Positions 55,543 to 63,459 of a DNA stretch of 64,000 nucleotides are shown piece after piece. Position 1 is the stretch's first letter. The number at the start of each line of letters is the position of its first letter. The DNA is from Luteibacter jiangsuensis (GTDB lineage Bacteria; Pseudomonadota; Gammaproteobacteria; Xanthomonadales; Rhodanobacteraceae), in NCBI RefSeq assembly GCF_030812295.1, contig NZ_JAUSSK010000002.1, positions 774,001-838,000 of the forward strand. The letters run 5' to 3'. Made by a program: the position numbers and the translations under genes. A model generated the notes under the pieces. It had not been told where the DNA came from and searched no databases. It worked only from the letters and a program-made list of their open reading frames with translations.

Positions 55543-57896
55543 GGCGCACGGGCCCGGCATGCCAGCGGGCCAAGATCGGGGAGGTTGCGTGCATGCGGGG
55601 GGTAATCGAGCGTCGCCTCGCAATGGCCGCCGCCTTGTATGCCCACATCGAGGATGGTGCTGCCTTCCAGGTTGTCGAGATAGACCATGCCGTCGTAGCC
55701 GACGATGGCGTTTCCACCACCGCCCGCCGCGACCGTGGAACCCACCGGCAGGGGAACGCCGGATTCGTCGACGAGCGTGACCAGCGCGGCACGCACTCGC
55801 TTCACGGGGAAGCGCACCATCACGCCGGATCGGTCCGCGGGCGCGATCGTCGCTTCGACGCGCTGTACGCGATCGTCGGCGGGCAGGTCGAGAGGATCGA
55901 TGGCGAGGCGATTGTCCTGGTAGGCATTCAACCGCGAGACCAGCAGCAATCCACGGCTGTCGGTCACGCCGGTGCGGCGATTCTCGAGCAACACCGGTAC
56001 GTCCGCTGCGCCTTCGGTCGTCACGAGGGCGAAGGCGTCGTCGATACGACGAGCGGCGAACACGTGGCCGCCCATCAGCACGATCGCCCCGTTGGCGTCG
56101 GCATAGCTGTACGAGGATGGCCCCACATCGCTGGCACCGACGGTGAGCTGGCCACGGTTGCCGAGCCAGCCCACTTCGCCAAGACCACCCGCATCCGCGC
56201 CCGAACGTCCCTGCACGTGCCATCCGAAGCCGCCGTCTCCGTCGATGGCACGGCTGGCATCGACCACGCCGAAGGCCCGTTCGCGGTCGCGCTGCATGGA
56301 TGCGCTCAAGGTCGCGCGACGATCCAACGCGAGGGTCACGCCGATGAAAAAGCTGCGATCCGAGGCATCGTCGAGGTTACGGTTGTAGCTGGCGCTCAAC
56401 GATACCCCGCGACCGATGTTGCGCAGCGCGAACAGGCCGGCGTACCGCGAGATAGGCTGTCCGCTGTAGCGGAGCCGGACGAGGTTGGCGCCGAAGCTGG
56501 ATTCGCGCACGTTGAAGCCGATGAGCGCCCGATCGCTGACGCGCGGCGGGGGCGAACCATAGCCTGCGGCCACATCGCGGTAACGGGCGTCGCCACGCAG
56601 CGTGTCGATCGCGGCATTCATGTAGTGCCCGTTCCACGCATAGCCGAGTCCATACTGCATGCCGCCGCCTCGGGACATGGACAGCGACGCATTCAGGACA
56701 TGCGCCCCCACCGGGTTCCACACGCCGCCCGCGCCCGCGGTGCCCCGCCCGTCTCCCGCCTCGGCGTGCGACTCGAGGGTAAGCGTGTCGGTGACGCCAT
56801 GCCTCCATGTGGCGCTGCCGACAGGCGCGTCGCCGTACGCGAAGGAATCGATGCCGTAGGCCCGGCGCACCGTGCCTAGTTCCACCGACCAGTCGTCCAG
56901 ACCTTGGCGCAGGAGTTGCCTCGCGGCGTAGAAGGGAAAGGTGACCGTGCTGCTGCGGCCCAGCGCATCCGTGAGTACCACTTGCGCCTGGCCGGCCTGG
57001 TCGATGCCGGGGACGGCGGTGAGCTGGAAAGGACCGGCCGGCACCTTGCCGCTGTATTGGCGGACGCCGTCGATATAAAGCTCCACCGACGACGGCGCCG
57101 TGGCCTCGCCGAAGAATTGCGGCAGCGGCGTCGTCACGCGGTAGGGCTGGGTGGCGAAATCCGTGCCGTAGGCAATCCCTCCGATACGCGTGGCCCGCGT
57201 CCAGGCAAGGTAACCGGTGAAGGTATCGCCGATGGTCAACACCTGCGCACGATCGGGGAACGAAAGCCGCCACTGGGTATCCAGCCGTACGGAATCGCCT
57301 CGCCATCCCGCACCGTGGGATTGGTAGCGACGAGTCAACGAGGTGGTGCTGAGCACGCCCAGGCCTTCGCTGAAGCCACGCAACTCCGCCAGTCCGCTGA
57401 TGTTTCCCTCGCCACCGCCGTGCGCGGCGTAGATGTCGTAATTGAGCAGGACCCCGGTACCGCTGGTGGCGCGCAACGCGGGGCGTTCCTGTCGATTGAG
57501 GATGTGCGTGGACAGTTGCAGACGTGCGTTGGGCACTTGGATGTCCACCCGTTGCAGGCGTACGTCATAGGTATAACGAAGCTCCTGGATATCCGGCAGG
57601 CAGCGTTCGCCGTCGCCGGGAGGCAGGATGAATCCGAGATCGCGCAGGTCCCTCGCCGTCGCACAGAGTGTCTCCCCGCGATGGATGAAGTGCACGAGCT
57701 TCTCCGTCGACGAACCGTTGAGCACCACCTCGAGATAGAGGTCTTCCCCGGTGGTTCGTACGCGCGGCGTCACCGTCGGTGGTGGAGGAACGGCGGCCGG
57801 TTCGTTGGACAAGGCGTGGGTGCCGCCGGATTCGGACGCAAGAAGGACACTAAGGGCCCCGAGGATCAACGACCAGCGTCGATTCGGACGCCTCAC
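55539..57896 (-). CDS. Outer-membrane pilus usher (FimD/CsuD-like)
   Basis: Outer-membrane assembly pore of the chaperone-usher pilus, about 785 aa. It has a signal peptide, an N-terminal domain (LYLEVVLNGSS, ARDLRDLGF), a 24-strand barrel with the plug region, and C-terminal domains rich in Gly (VPLPVGSTVAAGGGGNAIVGYDGMVYL). The GTG at 57896 has GAGGA 6 nt upstream and is preferred to the ATG 27 nt earlier. It overlaps the chaperone gene by 47 nt, tight coupling unusual even here. Confidence 0.9.
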   Translation of the reverse strand: MRRPNRRWSLILGALSVLLASESGGTHALSNEPAAVPPPPTVTPRVRTTGEDLYLEVVLNGSSTEKLVHFIHRGETLCATARDLRDLGFILPPGDGERCLPDIQELRYTYDVRLQRVDIQVPNARLQLSTHILNRQERPALRATSGTGVLLNYDIYAAHGGGEGNISGLAELRGFSEGLGVLSTTSLTRRYQSHGAGWRGDSVRLDTQWRLSFPDRAQVLTIGDTFTGYLAWTRATRIGGIAYGTDFATQPYRVTTPLPQFFGEATAPSSVELYIDGVRQYSGKVPAGPFQLTAVPGIDQAGQAQVVLTDALGRSSTVTFPFYAARQLLRQGLDDWSVELGTVRRAYGIDSFAYGDAPVGSATWRHGVTDTLTLESHAEAGDGRGTAGAGGVWNPVGAHVLNASLSMSRGGGMQYGLGYAWNGHYMNAAIDTLRGDARYRDVAAGYGSPPPRVSDRALIGFNVRESSFGANLVRLRYSGQPISRYAGLFALRNIGRGVSLSASYNRNLDDASDRSFFIGVTLALDRRATLSASMQRDRERAFGVVDASRAIDGDGGFGWHVQGRSGADAGGLGEVGWLGNRGQLTVGASDVGPSSYSYADANGAIVLMGGHVFAARRIDDAFALVTTEGAADVPVLLENRRTGVTDSRGLLLVSRLNAYQDNRLAIDPLDLPADDRVQRVEATIAPADRSGVMVRFPVKRVRAALVTLVDESGVPLPVGSTVAAGGGGNAIVGYDGMVYLDNLEGSTILDVGIQGGGHCEATLDYPPHARNLPDLGPLACRARAP

Positions 57897-58584
57897 CGTT
57901 GATCCTCGCGCGCAACACGCCACCGCTCGGCACGTCGGCCGGAAGATTCCAACGCATCGTCGAGCCCGGCAGGGCGTAGCCGACCAGCCCGGACAGGAGC
58001 ATGTCGCGCCGGTCCTCCGGTCCCTGCCAAGTCACGTCGGCGATTTGCGCATGGGCGTTTCCGCTGTTGTGTACACGCAGGCGCGCACCCGTCGCCGTTT
58101 CTTCCCAGGTGGTTTCCAACGCCGCTTTCGTCGCCGGGTTGCCGGCGGGGGCGAGGAAAACAGGGATGGAATAGCGCAGGACGAAGGTCAGGCCACCCTT
58201 GGTAGTCATGCCCACCGGCAATTCGTCGACCAGGATGCGATAGGCGGATTCCACGCCGTCTTCCGGCGGCGTCGCCTGCCGAATCACGCGCACCAGCTGG
58301 CGATCCCCAGGGGCGATGGCCACCATCGGTGGGCTCACCACGAGGTCGCGCGACGGTGCCAGGACATCCTCGCCGTTCACCTGCGTCCAACGGAATACGC
58401 GGACCTGGGCCTGGATCGGGTCGTTGCCTGTGTTCGTCAGCCACAGCGCCTCGGCCGGTGTCTTCGCCGCGAGACGAAGGCCGATGGGCGTCACCTGCAA
58501 TCCACTGCCCAACGCCACCGGCGCCACGATGGCCGCGATGGCCATCGCGGCAGCCTTCGCCACGCGGAGCGCCCATCGGCACAC
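57850..58584 (-). CDS. Periplasmic pilus chaperone (PapD/CsuC-like)
   Basis: PapD-type chaperone, about 244 aa. After a signal peptide (AMAIAAIVAPVALGSG) come the two immunoglobulin-like domains with LQVTPIGLRLAAKTPAEALWLTNTGNDPIQAQVRVFRW, APGDRQLVRVIR, YRILVDELP, and the FVLRYSIPVFLAP edge strand that pairs with pilin subunits. The exact start is uncertain: GTG 58584 (2 nt after the pilin stop) or GTG 58563. It folds pilins and passes them to the usher. Confidence 0.88.
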   Translation of the reverse strand: MCRWALRVAKAAAMAIAAIVAPVALGSGLQVTPIGLRLAAKTPAEALWLTNTGNDPIQAQVRVFRWTQVNGEDVLAPSRDLVVSPPMVAIAPGDRQLVRVIRQATPPEDGVESAYRILVDELPVGMTTKGGLTFVLRYSIPVFLAPAGNPATKAALETTWEETATGARLRVHNSGNAHAQIADVTWQGPEDRRDMLLSGLVGYALPGSTMRWNLPADVPSGGVLRARINGEASESTLVVDPRGP

Positions 58585-58586
58585 CG

Positions 58587-59096
58587 TCAGTACGTGATCG
58601 TGGCGGTGATGACGTCGGTGTAGCTGCCGGCGGCGAAGTTGGTGCTCGGCACACGGCCGTAGACGGGAATGTTCTGCACGCTGCCGTCCCCCGTGCCTGC
58701 ATAGACGTTGCCGCCCGCGCCGGTGGTGCTGCCCCATATGTCGGCCGCGGTGCGCGCGGCGTTGCGGTAGAGCTGGTAGGGCACCAGCTCCGTGCCGTTG
58801 CTCATCTTTCGCGAGTTCGCATCGGTGCCGTTCTGGCCGTTGTCCAGCGCGATCGTGTAGGGAGCGCTGGGCGTGCAGTTCACGTTGAGCGCGCCCTGGT
58901 TGTCGACGTTGGTCGCGGTGGACGGCTGGCTGCCGAAGTCGACATCGGTCGGTGCCGTCGTGGTGATGTCGCAAGCGGCGGTGATCGTGACACGCACGTT
59001 GAACGTGGTCGTGGCGGTGGCGGCGTAGCCAGGGGCACTGGCCACGCCAAGGGCAAGGGCGGCTGTGCCGGCGAACAGGCGGACGACAGGATGCAT
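58587..59096 (-). CDS. Major pilin subunit, spore-coat-U domain (CsuA/B-like)
   Basis: A 169-aa exported single-domain SCPU pilin, first gene of the pilus operon. The signal peptide ends at GYAATA (about 25-27), followed by TTTFNVRVTITAACDI, the Cys pair, DVDFGS, LDNGQNGTDANSRKMSNG, and VYGRVPSTNFAAGSYTDVITATITY. GGGAG lies 9 nt before the ATG at 59096. Archaic (sigma clade) pili made by such loci mediate surface attachment and biofilm formation. Confidence 0.9.
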   Translation of the reverse strand: MHPVVRLFAGTAALALGVASAPGYAATATTTFNVRVTITAACDITTTAPTDVDFGSQPSTATNVDNQGALNVNCTPSAPYTIALDNGQNGTDANSRKMSNGTELVPYQLYRNAARTAADIWGSTTGAGGNVYAGTGDGSVQNIPVYGRVPSTNFAAGSYTDVITATITY

Positions 59097-59248
59097 GGCG
59101 TGTCTCCCTGGATGACGGAGCGGCCCGGCCGACCGGCGCGGGTACGTCTCGTCGAAAGCAAGGATCGGGGAAAGGCGAATGCGCCGGTGCGCATTTACGG
59201 CCGCTTTGCCGTATCGACATATCGATGCCGAAAGGGCGCAGGGCGGGC

Positions 59249-59310
59249 TGTAAAGGGTGCTTGACATGAGCGGGGAGCCCGTCGCATGATGGTGTAAAGC
59301 TTGCTTGACA
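59249..59310 (+). promoter_or_regulatory. Two palindromic operators with overlapping -35 elements
   Basis: TGTAAAGGGTGCTTGACA at 59249-59266 and TGTAAAGCTTGCTTGACA at 59293-59310, 44 bp apart (about four helical turns). Each is an imperfect palindrome (TGTaAAGC-GCTTgACA) and each ends in TTGACA, a consensus -35. The first TTGACA is followed at 18 nt by CATGAT. They precede the membrane-protein/XRE operon and are probable binding sites for the XRE protein at 59762. Confidence 0.65.
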
Positions 59311-59363
59311 CATGTTCGGTCGTGACAGTGGCCGTCCGGCTTCATCCACCGAGGGGAGTGGCG

Positions 59364-59765
59364 ATGCGTGCCGTGCACAAGCGTTACCTGCGCGAATTCT
59401 TCCCGGCGATGCTGGCCTACGTGCTCCTGCTCTTTTTTTCCGTCGGCTGGTTGAAGACGCTGGAAGGCAGCCTCGCGCGAACCCTGGTGACCTTGTTGCC
59501 CGTGTTGCCGATCGCCTTCGTCATTCGCGCGATGGTGCGCGTGATCCGCGACCAGGACGAGTTCGAGCGCCGCATCGACCTTGAATCCATCGCCATCGCC
59601 GGTGGCATCGGTGCCTTCGGCTTCTTCACCTACGGCATGTTGCTCAACGCGCGGGTGATCGCGGCGCCGCCCGCCGAGGCGGTGGCGATCTGGGTATTGC
59701 CGGTGCTGCTGGGTTGCTTCGGCGTGGTCAAGTGCGCCGTTCGTTTGTATTACCGTGCCCGATGA
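59364..59765 (+). CDS. Small membrane protein, partner of XRE regulator
   Basis: A 133-aa protein with four predicted membrane helices (about 12-32, 38-58, 77-97, 105-125) and a conserved-looking loop RVIRDQDEFERRIDLESIAIAGG between helices 2 and 3. It is a familiar uncharacterised type found upstream of, and overlapping, a small XRE gene. The ATG at 59364 has GAGGGGAG upstream. It overlaps the regulator by 4 nt. No function known. Confidence 0.83.
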   Translation: MRAVHKRYLREFFPAMLAYVLLLFFSVGWLKTLEGSLARTLVTLLPVLPIAFVIRAMVRVIRDQDEFERRIDLESIAIAGGIGAFGFFTYGMLLNARVIAAPPAEAVAIWVLPVLLGCFGVVKCAVRLYYRAR

Positions 59766-59956
59766 ACAACCGCCTCCGTGAACTGCGAACGGCGTCGGGG
59801 TGGTCGCAAGCCGATCTCGGCGAGAAGCTGGACGTATCCCGGCAAACGGTGAACGCGGTGGAAACCGGGAAGTACGATCCGAGCCTGCCACTCGCCTTCA
59901 AGATCGCGAAGCTGTTCGACCTGCCTATCGAATCCATCTTTATCCCGGGGGAATGA
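59762..59956 (+). CDS. Small XRE-family transcriptional regulator
   Basis: A 64-aa protein that is essentially one helix-turn-helix domain: RLRELRTASGWSQADLGEKLDVSRQTVNAVETGKYDPSLPLAFKIAKLF, ending FIPGE. It overlaps the membrane protein gene (ATGA) and is 4 nt ahead of the hydrolase gene. Such proteins bind palindromes; the two 18-bp sites upstream of the operon are the natural targets, implying autoregulation. Confidence 0.9.
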   Translation: MNNRLRELRTASGWSQADLGEKLDVSRQTVNAVETGKYDPSLPLAFKIAKLFDLPIESIFIPGE

Positions 59957-59960
59957 GCGT

Positions 59961-61520
59961 ATGAAACGAGCGCCACGGATCGCCGTCGTCATCGCGATCG
60001 TCGCCGCCGCCCTCGCGGGACGGCAATGGATGCATCACCGGACGGAGGAACCGGCCGCGACGACGACGGCGCCTGCCGCGACGCGTCCCGCGCCGCCGCG
60101 GGTGTGGAAGCTCGGGGCGCTGGAACTGAAACCGTGCGAACTGCCGCAGCCGCATTCCGGTCTATCCACCGCTGCGTGGTGCGCGCCCTTCGAGGTGCCG
60201 GAAGATCGCGCGCATCCGGATGGCCGCAAGATCGCCCTGCGCCTGGCGATCGTCCGCAGCAGCGCGCAGGTGCCTGCCGTCGACATGGTCACCTTCATCG
60301 CGGGCGGCCCCGGCCAGTCCGCCGCCGAAAGTTATCCAGCGATCGCCCCGGCGATGGCGCCGCTGCTGGCGCACCGTAACCTGCTCCTGCTCGACCAGCG
60401 CGGAACCGGTGGCTCGCATCCGTTGAGTTGCAGGGATGACGAGCCGGGCGTGCCCGGCGGCGCGGAGGAAACACATGGCTTCGATGCCGAGGCCGTGCGC
60501 AAGGAGACCCGCCAATGCCTCGACCAGCTCTCACGCGACGCCGATGTCCGCTTCTACACCACCACCGATGCCGTGGCGGATCTGGAAGACGTGCGTCGCG
60601 CGCTGGGTTCGCCGAAGTTCGACCTGCTCGGTGTGTCGTATGGCACCCGCGTGGCCCAGCAATACGCGATGCGGCATCCCGACGGCCTGCGAACGTTGAT
60701 CCTCGACGGCATCGCGCCGAATTCGCTCGTGTTGGGAGAGGACTTCGCGGTAAACCTGGACGCCGCGCTGAAGGCGCAATTCGCCCGTTGCGAAGCCGAC
60801 GAGGCCTGTCGCGCACGTTTCAGCGATCCCTACCAGACGCTCTACCAGCTGCGTGACGCCCTTCGTGCCAACCCGCACAAGGTGAGCTTCCGCGACCCGC
60901 AGAACTACGCGTCCGTGCAGCGCGTGCTCAGCGAAGTCTCCCTGGCCACCGTCGTGCGCATGTTCGCCTATTCCCCGGAAACCGCAGCCTTGTTGCCGTT
61001 GTCCATCGACGCCGCTGCGCGCGGCGATGTCGGACCGTTGCTGGGCCAGGCGAAACTGCTCACCGGTGATCTCGGCGACACCATGGACGGCGGCATGCAG
61101 TACTCCGTGATTTGCTCCGAGGACGCCGACCTTTTGCAACCGCGACCGCAGGACAAGGACACCATCCTCGGCGACACGATGATCGAGGCCTTTCGCGCGG
61201 CATGCTCGGTCTGGCCTCACGGTTCCCGGCCGGCGGATTTCCACGAACCGCTGAGGAGCGACGTACCCGCCCTGCTGATGTCCGGCGAGTTCGATCCCGT
61301 GACGCCACCACGTTATGGCGACGAGGTGGTGAAGGGCCTGCCGAACGGTCGTCACGTCGTGCTGAAGGGGCAGGGTCACAACGTGGTCGCGCGCGGCTGC
61401 ATGCCCCGCCTGCTCGACCGATTCATCGACAAGGCGGATGCGAAGGGCCTCGACACCTCGTGCCTGGATCGCCTCAAGCCCTTGCCCGTCTTCGTCGGAT
61501 TCAACGGAGCCACCCCATGA
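59961..61520 (+). CDS. Exported or membrane-tethered alpha/beta hydrolase (TAP-like)
   Basis: A 519-aa serine hydrolase resembling tripeptidyl aminopeptidases. An N-terminal hydrophobic segment (about 6-20) followed by an Ala/Thr/Pro linker directs it to the periplasm. The core has GGPGQSAAESYPA (oxyanion region), LLLDQRGTGGS, the nucleophile Ser226 in LGVSYGTR, an acidic residue in GEFDPVTPP and the catalytic His in KGQGHNVVARGC, with an inserted cap and the TAP C-terminal domain. It overlaps the NatA-type ATPase gene by 4 nt, so it is made with an exporter. Substrate unknown. Confidence 0.87.
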   Translation: MKRAPRIAVVIAIVAAALAGRQWMHHRTEEPAATTTAPAATRPAPPRVWKLGALELKPCELPQPHSGLSTAAWCAPFEVPEDRAHPDGRKIALRLAIVRSSAQVPAVDMVTFIAGGPGQSAAESYPAIAPAMAPLLAHRNLLLLDQRGTGGSHPLSCRDDEPGVPGGAEETHGFDAEAVRKETRQCLDQLSRDADVRFYTTTDAVADLEDVRRALGSPKFDLLGVSYGTRVAQQYAMRHPDGLRTLILDGIAPNSLVLGEDFAVNLDAALKAQFARCEADEACRARFSDPYQTLYQLRDALRANPHKVSFRDPQNYASVQRVLSEVSLATVVRMFAYSPETAALLPLSIDAAARGDVGPLLGQAKLLTGDLGDTMDGGMQYSVICSEDADLLQPRPQDKDTILGDTMIEAFRAACSVWPHGSRPADFHEPLRSDVPALLMSGEFDPVTPPRYGDEVVKGLPNGRHVVLKGQGHNVVARGCMPRLLDRFIDKADAKGLDTSCLDRLKPLPVFVGFNGATP

Positions 61521-62251
61521 TCGAGGTCAAGGACCTGCACAAGGCCTTCGGCGCGGTACGCGCCGTGAACGGCGTGAGCTTCACCGCGCGCGATGGCGAG
61601 ATCACCGGCTTGCTCGGCCCCAATGGCGCGGGAAAGACCACCACCCTGCGCATGCTCTACACCTTGATGACACCGGATTCGGGCCAGGTGCTGGTCGACG
61701 GCGTGGACGCCGCGGTCGATCCGCTTGCCGTCCGTCGCCAGCTCGGCGTGCTGCCCGATGCACGCGGGCTCTACAAGCGCCTGACCGCGACGGAGAACAT
61801 CGATTACTTCGGCCGCCTGCACGACATGGAACCCGGTCTGCTTCGCCAGCGCCGCGAGGCACTGATCGACGCGCTGGAGATGCGTGACATCGCCACGCGG
61901 CGTACCGAGGGCTTCTCCCAAGGGCAGCGGGTCAAGACCGCGATCGCCCGCGCGCTGGTGCACGACCCGCGCAACGTATTGCTCGACGAACCAACCAACG
62001 GCCTGGACGTGATGGCGACCCGCGCGATGCGCCGTTTCATGCGGCAACTGAAAGACGAAGGGCGCTGCGTGCTGTTCTCCAGCCACATCATGCAGGAGGT
62101 GGCCGCGTTGTGCGACCGCATCGTCGTGATCGCCCACGGGCGTGTCGTCGCCGACGAGGCGCCCTCCGCCTTGCTCGCCCAAACCGGTGAAACCAGTCTC
62201 GAGGATGCTTTCGTGAAGATCATCGGTACCGACGAAGGACTGGCCGCATGA
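61517..62251 (+). CDS. ABC transporter ATP-binding protein (NatA-like)
   Basis: A 244-aa ATPase with Walker A GPNGAGKTT (about 36-44), a signature FSQGQRVKTAIARAL (SQGQ in place of the usual SGGQ), Walker B VLLDEPTNGLD, and H-loop FSSHIMQEV. The sequence type, with MRALxRRFMRQL-like helix and SLEDAFVKI at the end, is that of NatA and related ABC-2 exporters. It overlaps both neighbours by 4 nt. Confidence 0.9.
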   Translation: MIEVKDLHKAFGAVRAVNGVSFTARDGEITGLLGPNGAGKTTTLRMLYTLMTPDSGQVLVDGVDAAVDPLAVRRQLGVLPDARGLYKRLTATENIDYFGRLHDMEPGLLRQRREALIDALEMRDIATRRTEGFSQGQRVKTAIARALVHDPRNVLLDEPTNGLDVMATRAMRRFMRQLKDEGRCVLFSSHIMQEVAALCDRIVVIAHGRVVADEAPSALLAQTGETSLEDAFVKIIGTDEGLAA

Positions 62252-63423
62252 GCGCTTTCACCGCTGTTTACTGGAAGGAAGTGCGGGAGAACCTCCGCGA
62301 CCGCCGCACGCTCGTCAACGCGTTGATCACCGGTCCCTTGCTGGGGCCGGTCATGTTCATCATGTTGATGAACGTGATGGTCAACCGCGAGCTGGCCAAG
62401 TCCGACCGGCCGATATCCGTGCCGGTGATCGGCGCGGATGTCGCGCCGAACCTCGTGGCCGCGTTGAAAGGCGCGGGCATCGATGCGGCCCCGGCCATGC
62501 CCGATCCGGAGAACGCGGTGCGCGAGCAGCGCGCCGACATCGTGCTGCGCATCTCGCCGGAATACGCCCAGGCATGGAGCAAGGGCCAGGCCGTGCAGGT
62601 GGAACTGATCTACGATTCCTCGCGACGTGACGCGTCCACGCCGGTGGCGCGCGTGCGCAGTGTGGTCGAGTCGTATGGCAAGCGCGAAGGCGCGATGCGG
62701 CTGATCGCGCGCGGCCTGTCGCCGACCACGGCATGGCCGGTGCAGGTGGCCGATCGGGACCAGGCCACGTCGCAATCGCGCTCTGCGTTGATGTTTTCCT
62801 TCCTGCCGTATTTCTTCGTGCTCACGGTCTTCCTTGGGGGCATGTACCTGGCCATCGACCTCACCGCCGGCGAGCGTGAACGCCAGTCGCTCGAGCCGCT
62901 GTTCGTGAATCCCGTGGCGCGCTGGAAGATCCTGGCGGGGAAGCTCGCGGCGATCTGCACCTTTTCGCTGGTGAGCCTCCTGCTCAGTGTGGCGGCGTTC
63001 GCCACCGCGCCCTTGTTCATCCCGGTGGAGAAGCTGGGCATCGCGCTGGACCTCGGGCTGCGGTTCGGCTCGCAGGTGGTGTTGCTGATGCTGCCCTTGA
63101 TCGTGCTCCTGGCGGCGTTGCAGTCGCTCGTGTCGGCGTTCGCCAAGAGCTACCGCGAGGCGCAGACCTACCTGTCGATCCTGATGATCATCCCGGTGTT
63201 GCCGAGCGCCTTGCTTTCGGTGATTCCCGTGCGTGCGGAGCCGTGGATGTATGCGGTGCCGTTGCTCGGGCAGAACCTCGGCATCGTGCAATTGCTGCGC
63301 GGCGATGGCGTGCCCGGGTGGCAACTCGGTCTCTGTCTCGCGGGTGGTTTCGCGGCCGCCGTGCTGGCGGTGTGGGGCACCGCCCTGCTGTACCGATCGG
63401 AGCGCCTGGCGATTTCCGGCTAA
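62248..63423 (+). CDS. ABC-2 permease (NatB-like)
   Basis: A 391-aa membrane partner of the NatA-type ATPase. One helix near the N-terminus (LVNALITGPLLGPVMFIMLMN) is followed by a large extracytoplasmic loop (about 50-170) and five to six helices, ending with GTALLYRSERLAI. The order matches NatB/ABC-2 exporters, which in Bacillus extrude Na+; here the cargo is unknown. It is the last gene of the operon. Confidence 0.9.
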   Translation: MSAFTAVYWKEVRENLRDRRTLVNALITGPLLGPVMFIMLMNVMVNRELAKSDRPISVPVIGADVAPNLVAALKGAGIDAAPAMPDPENAVREQRADIVLRISPEYAQAWSKGQAVQVELIYDSSRRDASTPVARVRSVVESYGKREGAMRLIARGLSPTTAWPVQVADRDQATSQSRSALMFSFLPYFFVLTVFLGGMYLAIDLTAGERERQSLEPLFVNPVARWKILAGKLAAICTFSLVSLLLSVAAFATAPLFIPVEKLGIALDLGLRFGSQVVLLMLPLIVLLAALQSLVSAFAKSYREAQTYLSILMIIPVLPSALLSVIPVRAEPWMYAVPLLGQNLGIVQLLRGDGVPGWQLGLCLAGGFAAAVLAVWGTALLYRSERLAISG

Positions 63424-63427
63424 GGGC

Positions 63428-63444
63428 ATCGCCGCTGAAGCGGC
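63428..63444. repeat. Partial REP element
   Basis: ATCGCCGCTGAAGCGGC, 17 nt, identical to the stem part of the CTTCAG-type REP but without the CTCCCAC end. It lies between the convergent exporter operon and TonB receptor gene. Confidence 0.75.
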
Positions 63445-63459
63445 GACAGCCCGTCAACC

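Noticed and set aside
59362..63423. Toxin-antitoxin or phage-defence module around the XRE gene
   Set aside because: The partner is a four-helix membrane protein of a common uncharacterised kind, and the downstream genes are an exported hydrolase and an exporter. No nuclease or toxin domain is seen.
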